Part shown: positions 23,673 through 35,502 of the stretch, piece by piece | How positions within the stretch are numbered: the first letter of the stretch is position 1 | Layout of the letters: each line of letters opens with the position of its first letter | NCBI GenBank assembly: GCA_963580285.1 | Contig: OY757023.1 | Coordinates: 85,523,108 to 85,587,107 of the forward strand | Length of the DNA stretch: 64,000 nt | Origin: Lucinisca nassula | Lineage: Eukaryota; Mollusca; Bivalvia; Lucinida; Lucinidae | Direction: 5' to 3' | The notes under the pieces: model-generated | The model's database searches: none | Told to the model about the DNA's origin: nothing | What the model saw: only the letters and a program-made list of their open reading frames with translations | Translations under genes and position numbers: made by a program

Positions 23673-24044
23673 AAAATGAGTTCCTTTAAGAGCAATGAAA
23701 ACATTCATAAGAAAGAAGATGGGTCATACTACGTAGTTTCGGCTAATAAAGCCTCATCAGTAACCCTGTAATGATCCGGCAACGAAAGCCAGAGAGGAAC
23801 ATACTGCAATTTTGCGAATTTCGAATAGGCAGTCGATTCAAAGACTGATATAAATCAAAATGGGGTACCAAATAATTAAAAACCTGTCTAGAATATGAGT
23901 CTAAACCAATAATTTATTTCTGATTTCTCACAATATTTACGCTGATCTCAAAGAACCAAAAGTAAAATATAAACTGCACTATGGTTGATGTACGGGGAGA
24001 CGTTTTACGGCCGCCACACGGCACAACACCAGCTGCAGTGAAGG
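23673..24044 (-). mobile_element. Hammerhead-bearing short retroelement with 13-bp target duplications
   Basis: It is flanked by identical CAAATAAAAATCA at 23660-23672 and 24045-24057, inside the LINE. It shares TTTACGGCCGCCACAC and AAATATAAACTGCACTATG with the 15.6-kb array, but is a single unit of 372 bp with an extra interior (AAGCCAGAGAGGAACATACT). No coding frame. Confidence 0.85.
23721..23766 (-). ncRNA. Hammerhead ribozyme, intact by inspection
   Basis: Minus strand: stem I GGGTTA with TGACCC; core CTGATGA; stem II GGCT/AGCC with loop TTATT; GAAA; stem III is the palindrome ACTACGTAGT; cleavage triplet GTA. Compared with 15709-15754, stems II and III differ at several positions, yet pairing is kept, which supports real selection for the fold. 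Confidence 0.85.
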
Positions 24045-24716
24045 CAAATAAAAATCAGTTCAGTTACCACTTCTGAGCCTTTTCCTTTAAGCTTGTCAGT
24101 ATAGTGTCCATAGAAAAGACAGAAATCCCCAAGGCAGTGGCATGATATTGCTCAGACAGACATCACTGGCATGCCATTCATGGAACTGGAAAACGATTCA
24201 GAATCGGCCTGGCTTAAGGTTTTGCAAACAAAATTTATTTCTTACTTCGTAGCAAGTTGGTATCGACCAGCAAATGACGTGATCGAAAATTTTGAGCTCG
24301 ATCGCATTACGTCTCAGCATAAGGTTAAAAGCTTCCGGCAGTACATGATCTAGGTGTCCCAACTTCAGAGAAATAGTTTGGCCTGACATGTTCAGGAAAC
24401 AAGGCACAGTACCGAATCAAAGGAAAAATATTAATTGACATTTGAACGACCATGACTAAGATTAAAACGATAATTTCCCCACTCGTGATAAGAACAATTT
24501 GGGTTTGATTCTTACAACTTTACCAGGACAATTTGAAAATTTTCGGACTCCAGATAATCTATTCGATTATGATATTGCTTCCGGATTTTTTAAAAGTCTT
24601 CCACCTATAACGAAACCTCGTAGAAAGGTGTACTCATATCGAAGGTATACGCATATCAAACACGTGGCTATGAAACTATCAGGAAGAATGCGCTAAGATT
24701 TGCAAATGAGAATATA

Positions 24717-25128
24717 AGAATCTTATATGGGTGTGAAGGGTGGATTGAAAAATCCGTCCCGAGGGACACTGTCCGGCACCACGAGGCTTGCCGAGTGATT
24801 CCGGACACTGATCCCGAGGGACGGATTTTATCTATCCACCCCTCACACCAATTTTGGATTCTTTTTCTTGCATACCTTCCATTTCTATTGCGAATTTTTA
24901 ATGCTGCTGTCACTTCGGTTGCCGACGTCCGCCATTTTGTGATGACACAACAGGAATGTTTAGTGACGTCACGCATGACGACGCCGCACATGAGGTTGTA
25001 ATCAACCAGTGCATTTATCAAACACGCGATTATATTCGATTTGGGGTCGGAACATCAGGGTCAGAACATAAATTTCTATCCCAGGGTAAAATCACGGATT
25101 TCCTTGTCTGGTGTGCAAGAAATAATTA
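24717..25128. mobile_element. Repeat H insertion in the LINE
   Basis: The foldback head (TATGGGTGTGAAGGGTGGAT with complement near 24830) and the following GCCGACGTCCGCCATTTTG block match 14532-14930. LINE coding sequence resumes at the right edge. Confidence 0.75.
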
Positions 25129-25594
25129 AGGGTCATTCAGATACTCGGTCTGTCCAGGAGAACTTTGATTTGATAACTTCTTTTCATTCAACCCACGGCC
25201 GAAAAGCATATCCCCTCAAACACTAGCAGGGCTGTATCTTCGATTCCTTGACTTGCACCAGAGATAAGAAGAAAGATTCGCAGATGGAATAAGATTCATG
25301 CTAAGGCAAAAAACAAAAATGGGAAGAGGTAAACTCTTGGCAAAATCTGAGAACTTGAGATGAGATATTGATATTGACATCAAATAGAACCAGCATGACT
25401 GGCATGTAAATTACTTTGCAGGTAATGTTAAGAAAAATCGCAGGAACTTCTACATGTATATGAATAGCCAGCAGAAAGACAGGCAAGGTATTCCGACTCT
25501 AAATAAAAAAGGAAGGAATGGAGTTGCTAAGTCAGACTCTGAAAGGGCAGAGGAACTAGAGCTGTCAGTGAAATTGACTAGGGCCCCGGCAGCG

Positions 25595-26508
25595 CTATCA
25601 GAGGAGTAGGAAAATGTTGATGTTAAAAAAGACGTTTTTTTTCCTTTCACCTCTAAGTATGACCTTGACCTTTGAGGTACGGACCTGGGTCTTGCGCGTG
25701 ACACACTGTCACATTATGGTTAATATTTCTGCTAAGTAATATTTAAATCCATCCAGGTATAAGAAAGTTATAGATTGGACACAATGAAAAAGACGCTTTT
25801 TTGACCTTTTATCTCTAAGTATGACCTTAACCTTTGAGGTACGGCTGTGGGTCTTGCGTGCGACACTTCGTCACATTATGGTTAACATTTCTGCCAAGTA
25901 ATATTTAAATCCATCTAGGAATAATAACAAAGTTATTAATTGGACACAGGAAAGACCCTTTTTTTACCTTTAACCTCTAAGTATGACCTTGACCTTTGAG
26001 GTACGGACCTGAGTCTTGCGCGCAACACTCCATCACATTATGGTTAACATTTCTGCCAAGTAATATTTAAATCCATCCAGGAATAAGAAAGTTATGGAGG
26101 ATAAAAAAATTTGTGGACGGACAGACGGACAGACGGACAGACAGACAGACAGACAGATGGACGGACAGAATGATGCCAAGTAATATTTAAATCCATCCAG
26201 GAATAATAAAAAGTTATTTAGGATAAAAAAATTTGTGGACGGACAGACGGACGGACGGACGGACGTTCTAACAAATCCGGTTTATGGGCTTTTCCCATTA
26301 TAAACTCCCATAGAGAAATTAAGCTCCTAAGCCGAAAAATAGCCCCTAAGCAGTAAGGTTTATGAGTTTATAGTGTTAACTTAACGGAATAAACCCATAA
26401 GGTTGGACAAAATATAACCCCTAACACTTATATGTTTGTCCGGACAGACAGACAGACGGACGGACAGAGTGATTACTATAGGGCACCCACACTTTCAGTG
26501 CGGGGCCC
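25595..26508. repeat. Insertion of tandem repeats in the LINE
   Basis: Three units of about 160 bp (each with CTCTAAGTATGACCTTGACC, at about 25650, 25812 and 25971), then GGACGGACAGACGGACAGAC simple repeats (26110-26165, 26235-26265, 26440-26465). LINE sequence continues from about 26509. Confidence 0.8.
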
Positions 26509-27830
26509 TAACTAGTTGGACAATTCAACAATGCGTACAATACAACTGAGTTCAAGGAGTTTCCATTAATTGGCCGATCGGCCCCTTTCATGGATAGTAT
26601 TGTTGTGTCATCGGGACTGATCAAGTTACTTACTTAAAGGCTTGAATCCATCTAAAGCTTTAGGACCTGGTGAGCTTCATTCTAGAGTCCTTGGGGAACT
26701 ACAAAACGAGCGAGCTAGATCCAGTTATTGCACATCTGTTCCAACAGTATCTTGATACGGGTGAAATCCAGAAAGAAGGGCTTCTAGCAAACATTTGTCT
26801 ACTATTTACAAACAGATATAGGGCTCCTGCTGGTAATTATTGCCCTGTACGTATCCCTGCCTGGTGTTCCCTGCTTGAGCATAAAGTCACACCAAACATC
26901 ATGGCTTACTTGGATGAACACAAACTTTTGATATACAGACAACATGCATTTAGGAAAAAGCATAGTTGTGAAACTCAGTTGAGTACTTTTACAAATGACT
27001 GGGTAGAAATCTTGGACAAAGGGGGATAGGTGGACACATTTATTTTGAACTTGAGAAGACTTTTGATACCGTTTCACAGCCTACTGAAATCCGGCATCGC
27101 GAGGAGGATCTCAAATAGATCGAGTCCTTTCTTTGCTAAAGAAAACAGCGGGTTGTTGTTAATGATAAACCTTCGGAGTGGGCTCCATCATTATTATTTC
27201 TACTAAAATTAGATAAAAAATAAGACTGTTCTCAGCTGACTGTATTTGCTACCAGGAAATTAGAAATACAGAGAAACCGCTGAGGCTTCAGAAGGATATA
27301 GATAGATTAGGATGTTGAACACGAAAATGGGGCATGCGATTTTAGCCCGTTTAATGCAATATTATGCAGACCACTAGGAAAAGAACGAATAAAACTGAGG
27401 TTTCTTACACCTTAGAGGGAACGGTCCTCGTGAATGTAAATTCCATAACATACCTTAGTGTGCAAATCACATAGTATTTGTGGTGGAATAAACACATAAG
27501 CAACATGTGTAACAAGGCAAACAGAAAGTTTGGTTTCTTGAGACGAAATCTTCATCAGTGTCCTCAGGATGAAACAAAGGCAGCATATAAATGACTTAAT
27601 CGCCCTATCTTAAAATATGGTAGTTGTAGAAGTGGTCTTTCATGAAGAAATTGAAAACAGTTCAGAAAGAAGCTGCTTGATTTGTAACAAGCGATTACTG
27701 CTTTAAAACTGGGAGTATGACTGGAATACTACTATCAATAGATCATGCCATTTGTTATGCTCTTAAGAACTGTTTGTTTTCGAGTTTAAGGGTCCCGTCT
27801 ACAATATTTAGGTTAAATTGAGCAGTTCAG

Positions 27831-28220
27831 ATTACATATCCACACTTACAGGCTAACCTGTACAGTGCACATTCTTTCACCAGAATGATCATAAGTATTA
27901 AAATACAAACACATCAATCAATTTTCTTGCTTAAATCAGCAAAGATCGTTTGCCTTGTTAATACATTTTTAAATGTCAACATTTTTGGAATTTGAAAATT
28001 TATGAACAGCGCCAATTTCATGCTCAGCTGTGATGAGCATTAAAAAAGATTTATAACCTCGGACCAGGTCAGGCTTATTTGCGAAGTATATTGCCCCGGT
28101 CTCGAAACGTAATGTATCAGTGAGGCGGTGCTAACGATCACAAACAGTCTGCATGTAAAGCCTAGGTACGAAACATATCCCAGTTTAACAGACATAAAAC
28201 TTAGCTAAGTCTCACATCAT
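27831..28220. other. Unassigned intergenic DNA
   Basis: No feature recognised beyond a scrap of a MITE hairpin (GTGAGGCGGTGCTAACGA) near 28120. Confidence 0.45.
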
Positions 28221-28221
28221 T

Positions 28222-28491
28222 ACGAAAACACGCCTATACAAATACATAGTAAACCTCACCGCTAAAAAAAACGAAAATTTTTTAGATGAAAGCCTGTGAT
28301 ATTTTTCTTATTTCTACTCAAAATATAGATTGTGGGTACACGTTAGAACCGCCGCGGTTCTAACGAGTACCCACACTCTTTATTTTAGAGCAGAAATAAG
28401 AAAAATAAGGTTTACCCATGTAAACCCCAGCTTTTCTATATAAAAGTGGGGTTCAAGGTGGTAAAAATTATACAGGCGTGTTTACGTGATG
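28222..28491. mobile_element. MITE-A copy with shortened hairpin
   Basis: CATTACGAAAACACGCCTAT start, GTTAGAACCGCCGCGGTTCT centre, and AGGCGTGTTTACGTGATG end. Confidence 0.88.
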
Positions 28492-28594
28492 TGATGGTAT
28501 GTCATTTTATGGATCCAGTAGCGCAAAACGTTTGAAGTTTCAGTAATGCATGTATATGGGGATGGTGAAGTTAGCATATACCGGATCATCACCA

Positions 28595-28650
28595 CTCCCC
28601 CCCCCCCCTCCCCAACCCCCCCCCCCCCACCCCACACACACACACACCCT
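28595..28650. repeat. C-rich and CA simple repeat
   Basis: Runs of C with interspersed T or A, followed by a (CA)n tract. Confidence 0.9.
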
Positions 28651-28899
28651 CAGCATGCATAAAAGCCAATCAACAAGGGCATACTATTAGAATTGTGTCA
28701 GTAATGCGTTCATAAACACTGGATATATCCTGCTACAGATCAACTGGTCCATATTAAGCTGCGTTTACACTACGGGCCAGATTTAATTATTTGTGTGAAT
28801 GCAGCTGCAACCAGATGTGTGAAGGTGATTCTTATGTAGTCGCTTGTGTCATGTAGCACCACCATTCTAATACCGTCTTACGATTTTATGTTGTTCAAA

Positions 28900-29128
28900 C
28901 GGGCCTCCGTGGCCTAGTGGATAAGAGCGCTGACTCTTAGTCATTAGGTCTCTCACCACCGTGGGTTCGAGCCTCGCTCGGGCCACGTGTGAGACGCCAA
29001 GTTCTGCAACGGAAGGTCAGGTGGTTTTTCTCCGGGTACTCCGGTTTTCGCCCACCTTGGATTAACGATCGGCTCGATATGAGTGAAATAATTTTGAAAT
29101 GGCCGTAAAACCCAAACCAAAAAAAAAA
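28900..29128 (+). mobile_element. SINE-T2: tRNA-derived SINE with short target duplication
   Basis: The tRNA-like head has GTGGCCTAGTGGATAAGAG (A box) and GGGTTCGAGCC (B box), followed by a body GACGCCAAGTTCTGCAACGG and an A-rich tail. TGTTCAAA flanks both sides (28892-28899 and 29129-29136). A headless relative lies at 54455-54545. Confidence 0.88.
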
Positions 29129-29353
29129 TGTTCAAAATAGCCCGTTTCAAAAACATATTTTACTGACCTTGAGCATATACGAATTCTTTGAAAATGATTC
29201 ACTGATTAGTTAGTGGAAAAATATAGAAGCCACTTCAAAAGATAATTATGCAATTCAAAAGTGCATATTATATCTTTGTACCTGATAATCCCAAACCTGC
29301 GTGAACAGCCATATGATACCCCATGTGCGTGTATGAATAGTACATTTACTCGG

Positions 29354-29580
29354 TATTTAACCCATATATGACAATGAAATCTCCCACCTAATAAGTTTGC
29401 AGTAGTCCATTTCCAATTATAGTGGTGCCAGGTTTGTTTTGTTATCAGTAAGTTTTGCAAAAATGTATGTACTTTTAGCAAACAGTGCAGACCCAGATCA
29501 GATGCCGCATGCGGCATCTGATCTGGATCTGCACTGTTTGCCAATGTCCCACAAAAGGGCCGCTAGGCATATATGGGTTA
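29354..29580. mobile_element. MITE-C, complete copy
   Basis: TTAACCCATATATGACAATG start, core palindrome 29480-29552 (GCAAACAGTGCAGACCCAGA and complement around GCCGCATGCGGC), and GGCATATATGGGTTAA end. Confidence 0.88.
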
Positions 29581-29593
29581 AAGATTCGAGATA

Positions 29594-29890
29594 TTTGATA
29601 GTGTGTGGTGGTGAGCAAGGGTTTCAAACCCTTACAACGAATCTTCTCATGACGCCGCTGTTCTGGTGCACATCGGGCAATTGTTTTCGCCATTGTTCAA
29701 AGGCCGACAAGTTTCGGGACAGCCTGTCTGCTTTTCTATAAACTCTGTCCAACGGAAAAAGGGTCTTCTCTATGAAATTGCTACTCAGGACAAAATGTTT
29801 TCCTTTAAGAGTCCACCCCTTTTGACATATGGGAGACAAAGTATCTTTGAAGGATTTGCCTCACTGGAAGTCTATCCATTTCCCTAAAAT
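29594..29890. repeat. Repeat I copy
   Basis: Shares blocks (ACTCAGGACAAAATGTTTTC, AAGAGTCCACCCCTTTT, ATATGGGAGACAAAGTAT) with the inverted relative at 52085-52330. Non-coding as far as I can see. Confidence 0.55.
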
Positions 29891-29998
29891 ACAAGGTTAC
29901 TAACTCAGCCCCGTCAAAAGAAAACGTCTTAGGGGTTGGGAGCAGATAAGACACTAACCGGTCTGCTATGCTACAGTGACTTTAAATAGTCTTGAAAC

Positions 29999-30243
29999 AT
30001 ATGGGCCCCGTCAAGCGATTTTGGTACTTATCGCCTTTGCGAGCAGCGAAGGTTCAGGCGAGCCTGCGCATCCGCGCAGTCTCGCCAGAACCTTCGCTGC
30101 TCGCTCATAAAAGCAGTGAATCAAGAGGAACCTTCAGACAGAAAGCCATATCCCTGGCCCTTCCGAATGGCTGGGCATGCGCAGTTAAAACTGGTCATGA
30201 CGGAATGCTCGAAGACAAAAATTCGCTTGGCGGGGCTCATATA
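29999..30243. mobile_element. Repeat E, palindromic MITE, second copy
   Basis: ATATGGGCCCCGTCAAGCGA start and TTCGCTTGGCGGGGCTCATA end form an imperfect terminal inverted repeat, with the GCGAGCAGCGAAGGTTC hairpin inside. Confidence 0.82.
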
Positions 30244-30452
30244 GCTATTGTTTTATCCATTCCGACAACATAAAGGTACTGATCAGCCTGCGTGGATGCG
30301 CAATCTGATCTTATCCTTTGTTGTTCGCATATGCCGAAAAACAGGTTTTCTAATGATGCAACTTATCTATTTTTGAAAGAATACATAACTTCGAAAACTT
30401 TTGTAAGGTTAGTCATTCACAGTCCCTGAATTTAGGGAAAGGTTTTATACCA

Positions 30453-30525
30453 ATGTCTACCATCAGGATGACTTCTGGAGCAATGCTTGCTAGTATGATA
30501 ATGGTTATCATTTTCAACTTTAGTG
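30453..30525 (+). CDS. Possible first coding exon encoding a signal peptide
   Basis: ATG at 30453 opens a 24-codon frame, MSTIRMTSGAMLASMIMVII followed by FNFS, which has a short polar start and a hydrophobic core like a secretory signal. The frame meets a strong splice donor (G|GTAAGCC) at 30525/30526 in phase 1, the usual phase after signal-peptide exons in animal secreted-protein genes. No downstream exon was recognised in the next 2.5 kb, so host-gene status is tentative and chance is possible. Confidence 0.35.
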
Positions 30526-31695
30526 GTAAGCCATTTCATTTTATTCCTTTCTGGTATCCAACATTGATCGACCATTGTGTTCAATACCAGCGGCCAAATT
30601 TAAAGAAATTAATAGGGACACTTTAGTTTCAGTTTCGATAAAAATCGGCTATTTTTGTTGGTTTTTTGAAAGTTGATTTATAAAATCAAGTTTCTTTGTC
30701 ATCACATTTCTACTTCCGGTACTGGACCGCGTTAATCCACTTCCGCTATTCGTTCGCTGCATAAAATAGTCCAAATGAACTCTTGAAAACTAATTTTGCA
30801 GGCATGGAACGTCTTTCAAAATACAATGTATTTCATTTTTTCGAGACTTTATACGGATTGAATATAAATTGGCACAAAACGACATATTCTGAACAGAAAA
30901 CAATACTCTAGGACTATTTTCCTACGCGCTTTCCGATGATATTTATGTTTTACTCTTTCATCCCTGAGTTTCTGACAGGACTCTTCTCGCTTCAAGTATA
31001 TTCTTATAGAAAGGGATTTCTGATTAGTTCACTGACATGATGGCATTAAACAGTGTACATGTAGATTCTGGCGAGACGTGCTAGCCACGTACCGTCTTAT
31101 CAGAATCTACAAGTTTTGCAGAGATACAGTGTATTTCTACCTCGGCGTCTGCACCGGTCTACAGGGTTAAAAGGGTTAGCTCGCTTCTCTGTGATTATCA
31201 GTGACCGACTTAACAACCCATTACTGACCGACATCAAACATCAAACACAGTTATTCACCTGCTTTCGAGAGCTCTAATTAATTACAAAACATGTGCTGTA
31301 AGCTGTGAGTTTTACATCAAGTTCCGTACATTTAGCAAATAGTGAAGAGACCGATCAGACGCTACATTCTGTGGTCTCTAATCTGTCATAACTGTTTCCG
31401 AATGTCCCAGTATTGAAACAATTGGCATTTATGGGCTAATGTTTTTATTGGGAATAAGCGTTGGGTAGTCAAAGTTCGCTAAGCGCGGCGTCTGATCAGG
31501 GTTATAATATCTGAATCAAATGGTTTAGCCAAAAATGATTGTTTTCGTCCAAGTTATTCCGACGCCCGAAGGAACATAGCTCCAAGCGGCTGCATAACGT
31601 ATGTGCATCGTCGTATCAACGCAACGTTGATGCGACGTTGCTAAGACGTCATGTGCCCGTTAGGAAAACTTGTCTGTAAGATAATTAGCAGATAC
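30526..31695. other. Intergenic or intronic DNA
   Basis: A MITE-C remnant lies at about 31329-31400 (GCAAATAGTGAAGAGACCGA) with its right-hand counterpart GGCGTCTGATCAGGGTTATA near 31488. Otherwise no feature recognised. If 30453-30525 is a real exon this is its intron. Confidence 0.45.
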
Positions 31696-32003
31696 CGCCC
31701 CCGCCAATAGGGGCTTGAAGAAATATATGGGCTGCATGATGCTTCCACGCAGAGCTGAATCTGGCCCGCACACTAGTACTGGTAAACCGCTTAGAGGATC
31801 TAAGCCTGTCCAGGAACCGCGGTGCGAGGCGGACCGTCCATGCTAATAAACCCTATTGGTTTCATTGGGCGACAGGGCTTGAGATGTCATTTCATCTCAA
31901 TGTCGGGTAAAAGTCCCACAAAATTGGAAGCAACGTCTCCAAAATGACCTTTACAGTGTTGACGGGGACGCTAAACATCAAATCAAACAATCAAACAAAA
32001 TAA
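31696..32003 (+). mobile_element. SINE-A copy
   Basis: CCCCCGCCAATAGGGGCTTG start, GACGCTAAACATCAAATC end and a CAAA tail. The direct repeats AAGATAATTAGCAGAT (31677) and AAATAATTAGCAGATG (31998) bracket it and look like its target duplication. Confidence 0.9.
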
Positions 32004-32910
32004 TTAGCAGATGGGACAAGCACAAAATGTACTGAGCTAATTTAGAAACCATGAAGAAATTAGCAGACACGTTTATCTTTCTTTCTTTTTTCCTTTTTTT
32101 TCTTCGCGGGGTTAGTTGGGGGGAGGCACAGATATGTATATTGTGTCACTGGGGAATCCAGCTGATACTGACTTCATTTGGGCAACGCCTGCTGTCCTTG
32201 CAGCAGGTAACCGTAGATGGAGAGGGTTGATATTCACTCTGCCCCTCACTCTCACTCCTCTGCTATCACTTCTATCTCTTTCCCCCCTTCCTCTTGGAGA
32301 AGACAAAATGATCCACAAGGGTTGACCTGTCGTTAAACTCAGAACAATCGATGAATCATTTTTATTTTCTTCGTTGAATTTTTAACCCTCACAAAATGTC
32401 TATATAACTGCTTGATCTACGACTGGCATTGTTACCATAAAAAATATTCCACATAAATCAACTTTCCTCAGTACTTTCAGTACTTTGATTTATTCATATT
32501 TCTAGGACAAAATATATTATAAATTTTGCCGATTCTTTTATGACCTTGTTCAACTAATTTAAATATATAGCAAGATGTATATGTCATTTCCGTGGCGTTT
32601 GAAAAAAGTTTAAAATAAGCTATTTAAATAGCTTATCTTTGCTTGGGGCAAATTGTAGTGATGAAAATGACAAATAATTTAGTTTTTATTTCATGGAAAT
32701 AAAATTAAAACTTTTTGTCATTTCGGCATATCTTAAATGGTGGTATTGCATTTTTCCCCGAAATTCGGATTTGAAATTATTGTATTATGTTTCTTGATCA
32801 GCTGGGAAGTGCAAAGTTCCATATAAATTAGACAGGTGACCCGGAGATTTTTTTTGCTCTCATCCCTCAATATTTTATGATTTATATTTCTTGATCGGCT
32901 CGGAATTCCA
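32004..32910. other. Unassigned AT-rich DNA
   Basis: A GC-richer stretch 32100-32330 is open in both directions but shows no protein family. The remainder is AT-rich without features. Confidence 0.45.
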
Positions 32911-32911
32911 C

Positions 32912-33189
32912 ATTACGAAAACACGCCTATATAAATACATTGTAACCTTCATCGCAGAAAAAATGAAAATTTTAAGATGAAGATTTGTGATATTTTTCTT
33001 ATTTCTGCTCAAAATATAGATTTTTGGTACTCATTAGAAGCGCCTCATTGAGGCGGTTCTAACGGGTACCCACAATCTATATTTTAGAGCAGAAATAAGA
33101 AAAATAATGTTTACCCCTGTAAACCCCAGTTTTTCTATATAAAAGTGGAGTTGGAGGGAGTCAAAATTATATAGGTGTGTTTTTGTGAT
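32912..33189. mobile_element. MITE-A, complete copy
   Basis: CATTACGAAAACACGCCTAT start, hairpin 33030-33066 and GTGTGTTTTTGTGATG end. Confidence 0.92.
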
Positions 33190-33393
33190 GAAATCCCATA
33201 TATTTGTCATTAAAATGTCACAAATTAATGCATTTTACAGCTTTGAATTTATCCGCCTGATGTACATCCCTATTTTTGGAAAAGTTGTTTTTGCTTTTTT
33301 CACCTCCGGCGTATCCGCGAATACGTACAAAGAAATACACGAGCCGCATTGTAACAAAATGAACAGCTGGGCATATGCCAACAATGGTTATGC

Positions 33394-33502
33394 ATCACGA
33401 AAACACGCCTATATAATTTTGACCCCCTTAAACCCCATTTTTATATAGTAAAACTGGAGTTTACAGAGATATACCATATTTTTTTTGTCATTTCTGCTTT
33501 AT
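33394..33502. mobile_element. MITE-A left half
   Basis: GCATCACGAAAACACGCCTA through TCATTTCTGCTTTATG; the hairpin and right half are missing and Penelope-like sequence follows at once. Confidence 0.8.
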
Positions 33503-33509
33503 GGTCATG

Positions 33510-34750
33510 CCAGAAATTGTGTGAAAAAATAGAAGTAAAGCCCTCAGCTTTCTACTTCTACCTTTTGAAAATTGACAATATTTACATAATGTTTGGTACT
33601 AAGTTATTTAGACAAGTCGTGGGTATTCCGATGGGTACAAATTGCGCACCCCTTGTGGCTGATCTGTTTTTGTTTTGTTATGAGAGAGACTTCATGCTGT
33701 CCCTTTCTGCTGAAAACCAATCTGATATCATTGAAGCTTTTAGCTCGACTTCTAAGCCCCCGCCCAAAGGGGCTTGAAGAAATATATGGGCTGCATGATG
33801 CTTCCACGCAGAGCTGAATCCGGCACGCACACTAGTACTGGTAAACCGCTTAGAGGATCTAAGCCTGTCCAGGAACCGCGGTGCGAGACGGACCGTCCAT
33901 GCTAATAAACCCTATTGGTTTCATTGGGCGTCAGGGCTTGAGATGTCATTTCATCTCAATGTCGGGTAAAAGTCCCACAAAATTGGAAGCAACGTCTCCA
34001 AAATGACCTTTACAGTGTTGACGGGGACGTTAAACCTCAAATCAAGCAAATTTAGCTCGACTTCTAGATATGTGGATGATTTATTAAATATTGACAATAC
34101 CTATTTCGATGGCTTGATCGGTCAAATCTACCCCCAGCACTTCAGTTAAATAAAGCAAATTCTTCTGATACCGAGGCTTCTTTTTCGGATTTACATCTAC
34201 CTATTGTAGATGGGTTTGTTTGTTGCAAAATTTATGATAAACGCGATGATTTTGATTTTGAGATTGTAAATTTTCCTTGTTTTGGATGGTGATGTTCCTC
34301 GTGCGCCATCCTATGGCGTTTATATTTCCCAATTAATTCGATTTGCCAGAGTGGGTAGTCATGTAACTGACTTCAACACTCGTAATAAGTTGTTACCTGC
34401 TATACTTTTTAATCAGGTTTATCAAAATTTTATCGACGTCATTCTGATTTAATTTCAAAATTCAATATTGGACTTAAATCTTTTCTGCAACAAGGTCTAT
34501 CGGAACCCGAATTTTATGGAGACTTAGAAAATAAATACAGAAAAATGTATAACCGCAATGACTTCAGCACCCAATTTCGTAAAATCATTCTTCGATATTG
34601 AAAGATTGGGTACAACATAAATGTTATCTGACCGACTGCATGCATGGTAGTTAATCCAGTCACGGTTGAAAACTTTGCTTCCCTCTTTAATTGCACGTCG
34701 GTGGGTCAGGCCTCAGATTCTATGACGGTTCCAGCGTAAAGGCTTACTGA
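33510..34750 (+). pseudogene. Penelope-like element reverse transcriptase, split by a SINE
   Basis: Frames show the Penelope-type RT order: QVVGIPMGTNCAPLVADLFL (33615-33675), then after the SINE the catalytic YVDDLL at about 34070, a damaged linker (IYPQHFS then stops), GDVPRAPSYGVYISQLIRFA (34285-34350), and ending residues typical of this family near 34700. Several frameshifts and stops follow the catalytic block. The GIPMGTNCAPL string and the YGVYISQLIR thumb motif are diagnostic of PLE-type RTs as I know them. No GIY-YIG endonuclease is visible. Confidence 0.85.
33755..34050 (+). mobile_element. SINE-A inserted in a Penelope remnant, 16-bp target duplication
   Basis: The host sequence TTTAGCTCGACTTCTA is present at 33739-33754 and again at 34051-34066, giving exact element limits (296 bp). 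Confidence 0.95.
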
Positions 34751-34799
34751 GAATTAGAGAGATCTAATTCAATGTAATATTGGTTGGTGCCTGATGCTC

Positions 34800-35325
34800 T
34801 GTCTCTGGTTTGGCCCATCGGAGTCTAACTGTTGGCTTTCTTTTGCTCCGGCATTTCAGTGGTTTCTTACTGTCGCGTCCTCGCCGTTTTTTCATCTCTG
34901 TGAATGTTTGATTTTTTGTGTTCACGGAGTTAGGAGGCCTTCATGCCGACTGAACAAATTATTGTCTAAATTGCGACGGAATCAAGGGCGAGGATTGTGG
35001 CCACGTAAAATCGATTTAAGCCAACCCCCCCCCCCCCCCTACCCCCCAGTAGAATTCGTGTCACTGACAGTTCCTAGGCGGGTCTTCTGTCGCGGTTTAT
35101 TTTTTGTTATGGTTTGTCTTTGAGTGCTTGTATCGCTTATAAATCGTATTATTTTATTTTGAATAGCCAATTGGTCATTTTGTGGGAAAAGAACTGCCCT
35201 TTTGGCTTTCCGCTATTGATGTTTCCATTAGTGTTTGTTATTTAATGTTTGTGTTTCGTTCCCTTTGGTGTCTCTGATGGGAGATGTGGGTTGATTGTAT
35301 CGATTCCTGATCATTGCTTTCACAA
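34800..35325 (+). repeat. Dispersed repeat D, full-length-like copy
   Basis: Runs from GGCCCATCGGAGTCTAAC through the C tract at 35025-35038 to GATCATTGCTTTCAC. This copy defines the plus-sense order of the family. Confidence 0.82.
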
Positions 35326-35502
35326 ATATAGATTGTGGGTACTCGTTAGAACCGCCTCAATGAGGCGGTTTTAACGAGTACTCACAATCTATATTTTGAA
35401 CAGGAATAAGAAAAATATTACAATATTTCATCTTAATATTTTTTTTTTTTTTTTTTTTGCGGTGAAGTTTACAATGAATTTGTATAGGCGTGTTTTCGTA
35501 AC
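35322..35502. mobile_element. MITE-A right half
   Basis: Starts at the hairpin (AATATAGATTGTGGGTACTC) and ends GGCGTGTTTTCGTAACG. The left half is replaced by repeat D. Confidence 0.88.

Larger units (their letters stand above)
23200..27830 (+). pseudogene. Decayed non-LTR retrotransposon (LINE), multiply interrupted
   Basis: Pieces occur in LINE order. 23326-23655 is the region before the endonuclease. 24150-24350 has endonuclease-like residues (SAWLKVLQTKFISYFVASWY). 24500-24705 carries the endonuclease C-terminus and linker (DLILTTLPGQFEN-like). 25128-25590 is the linker (DTRSVQENFDLITSF, KDRQGIPTL). 26509-27080 is the RT fingers and palm (SKALGP, NYCPVRIPAW, LLEHKV, AFRKKHSCETQL). 27080-27830 has later RT and thumb pieces (LQKDIDRLGC, a YLGVTI-like block, RRNLHQCPQDE). 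It is full of frameshifts, stops and deletions; the FADD catalytic block is missing. This resembles CR1/L2-type elements, but I cannot assign the clade. Confidence 0.85.
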
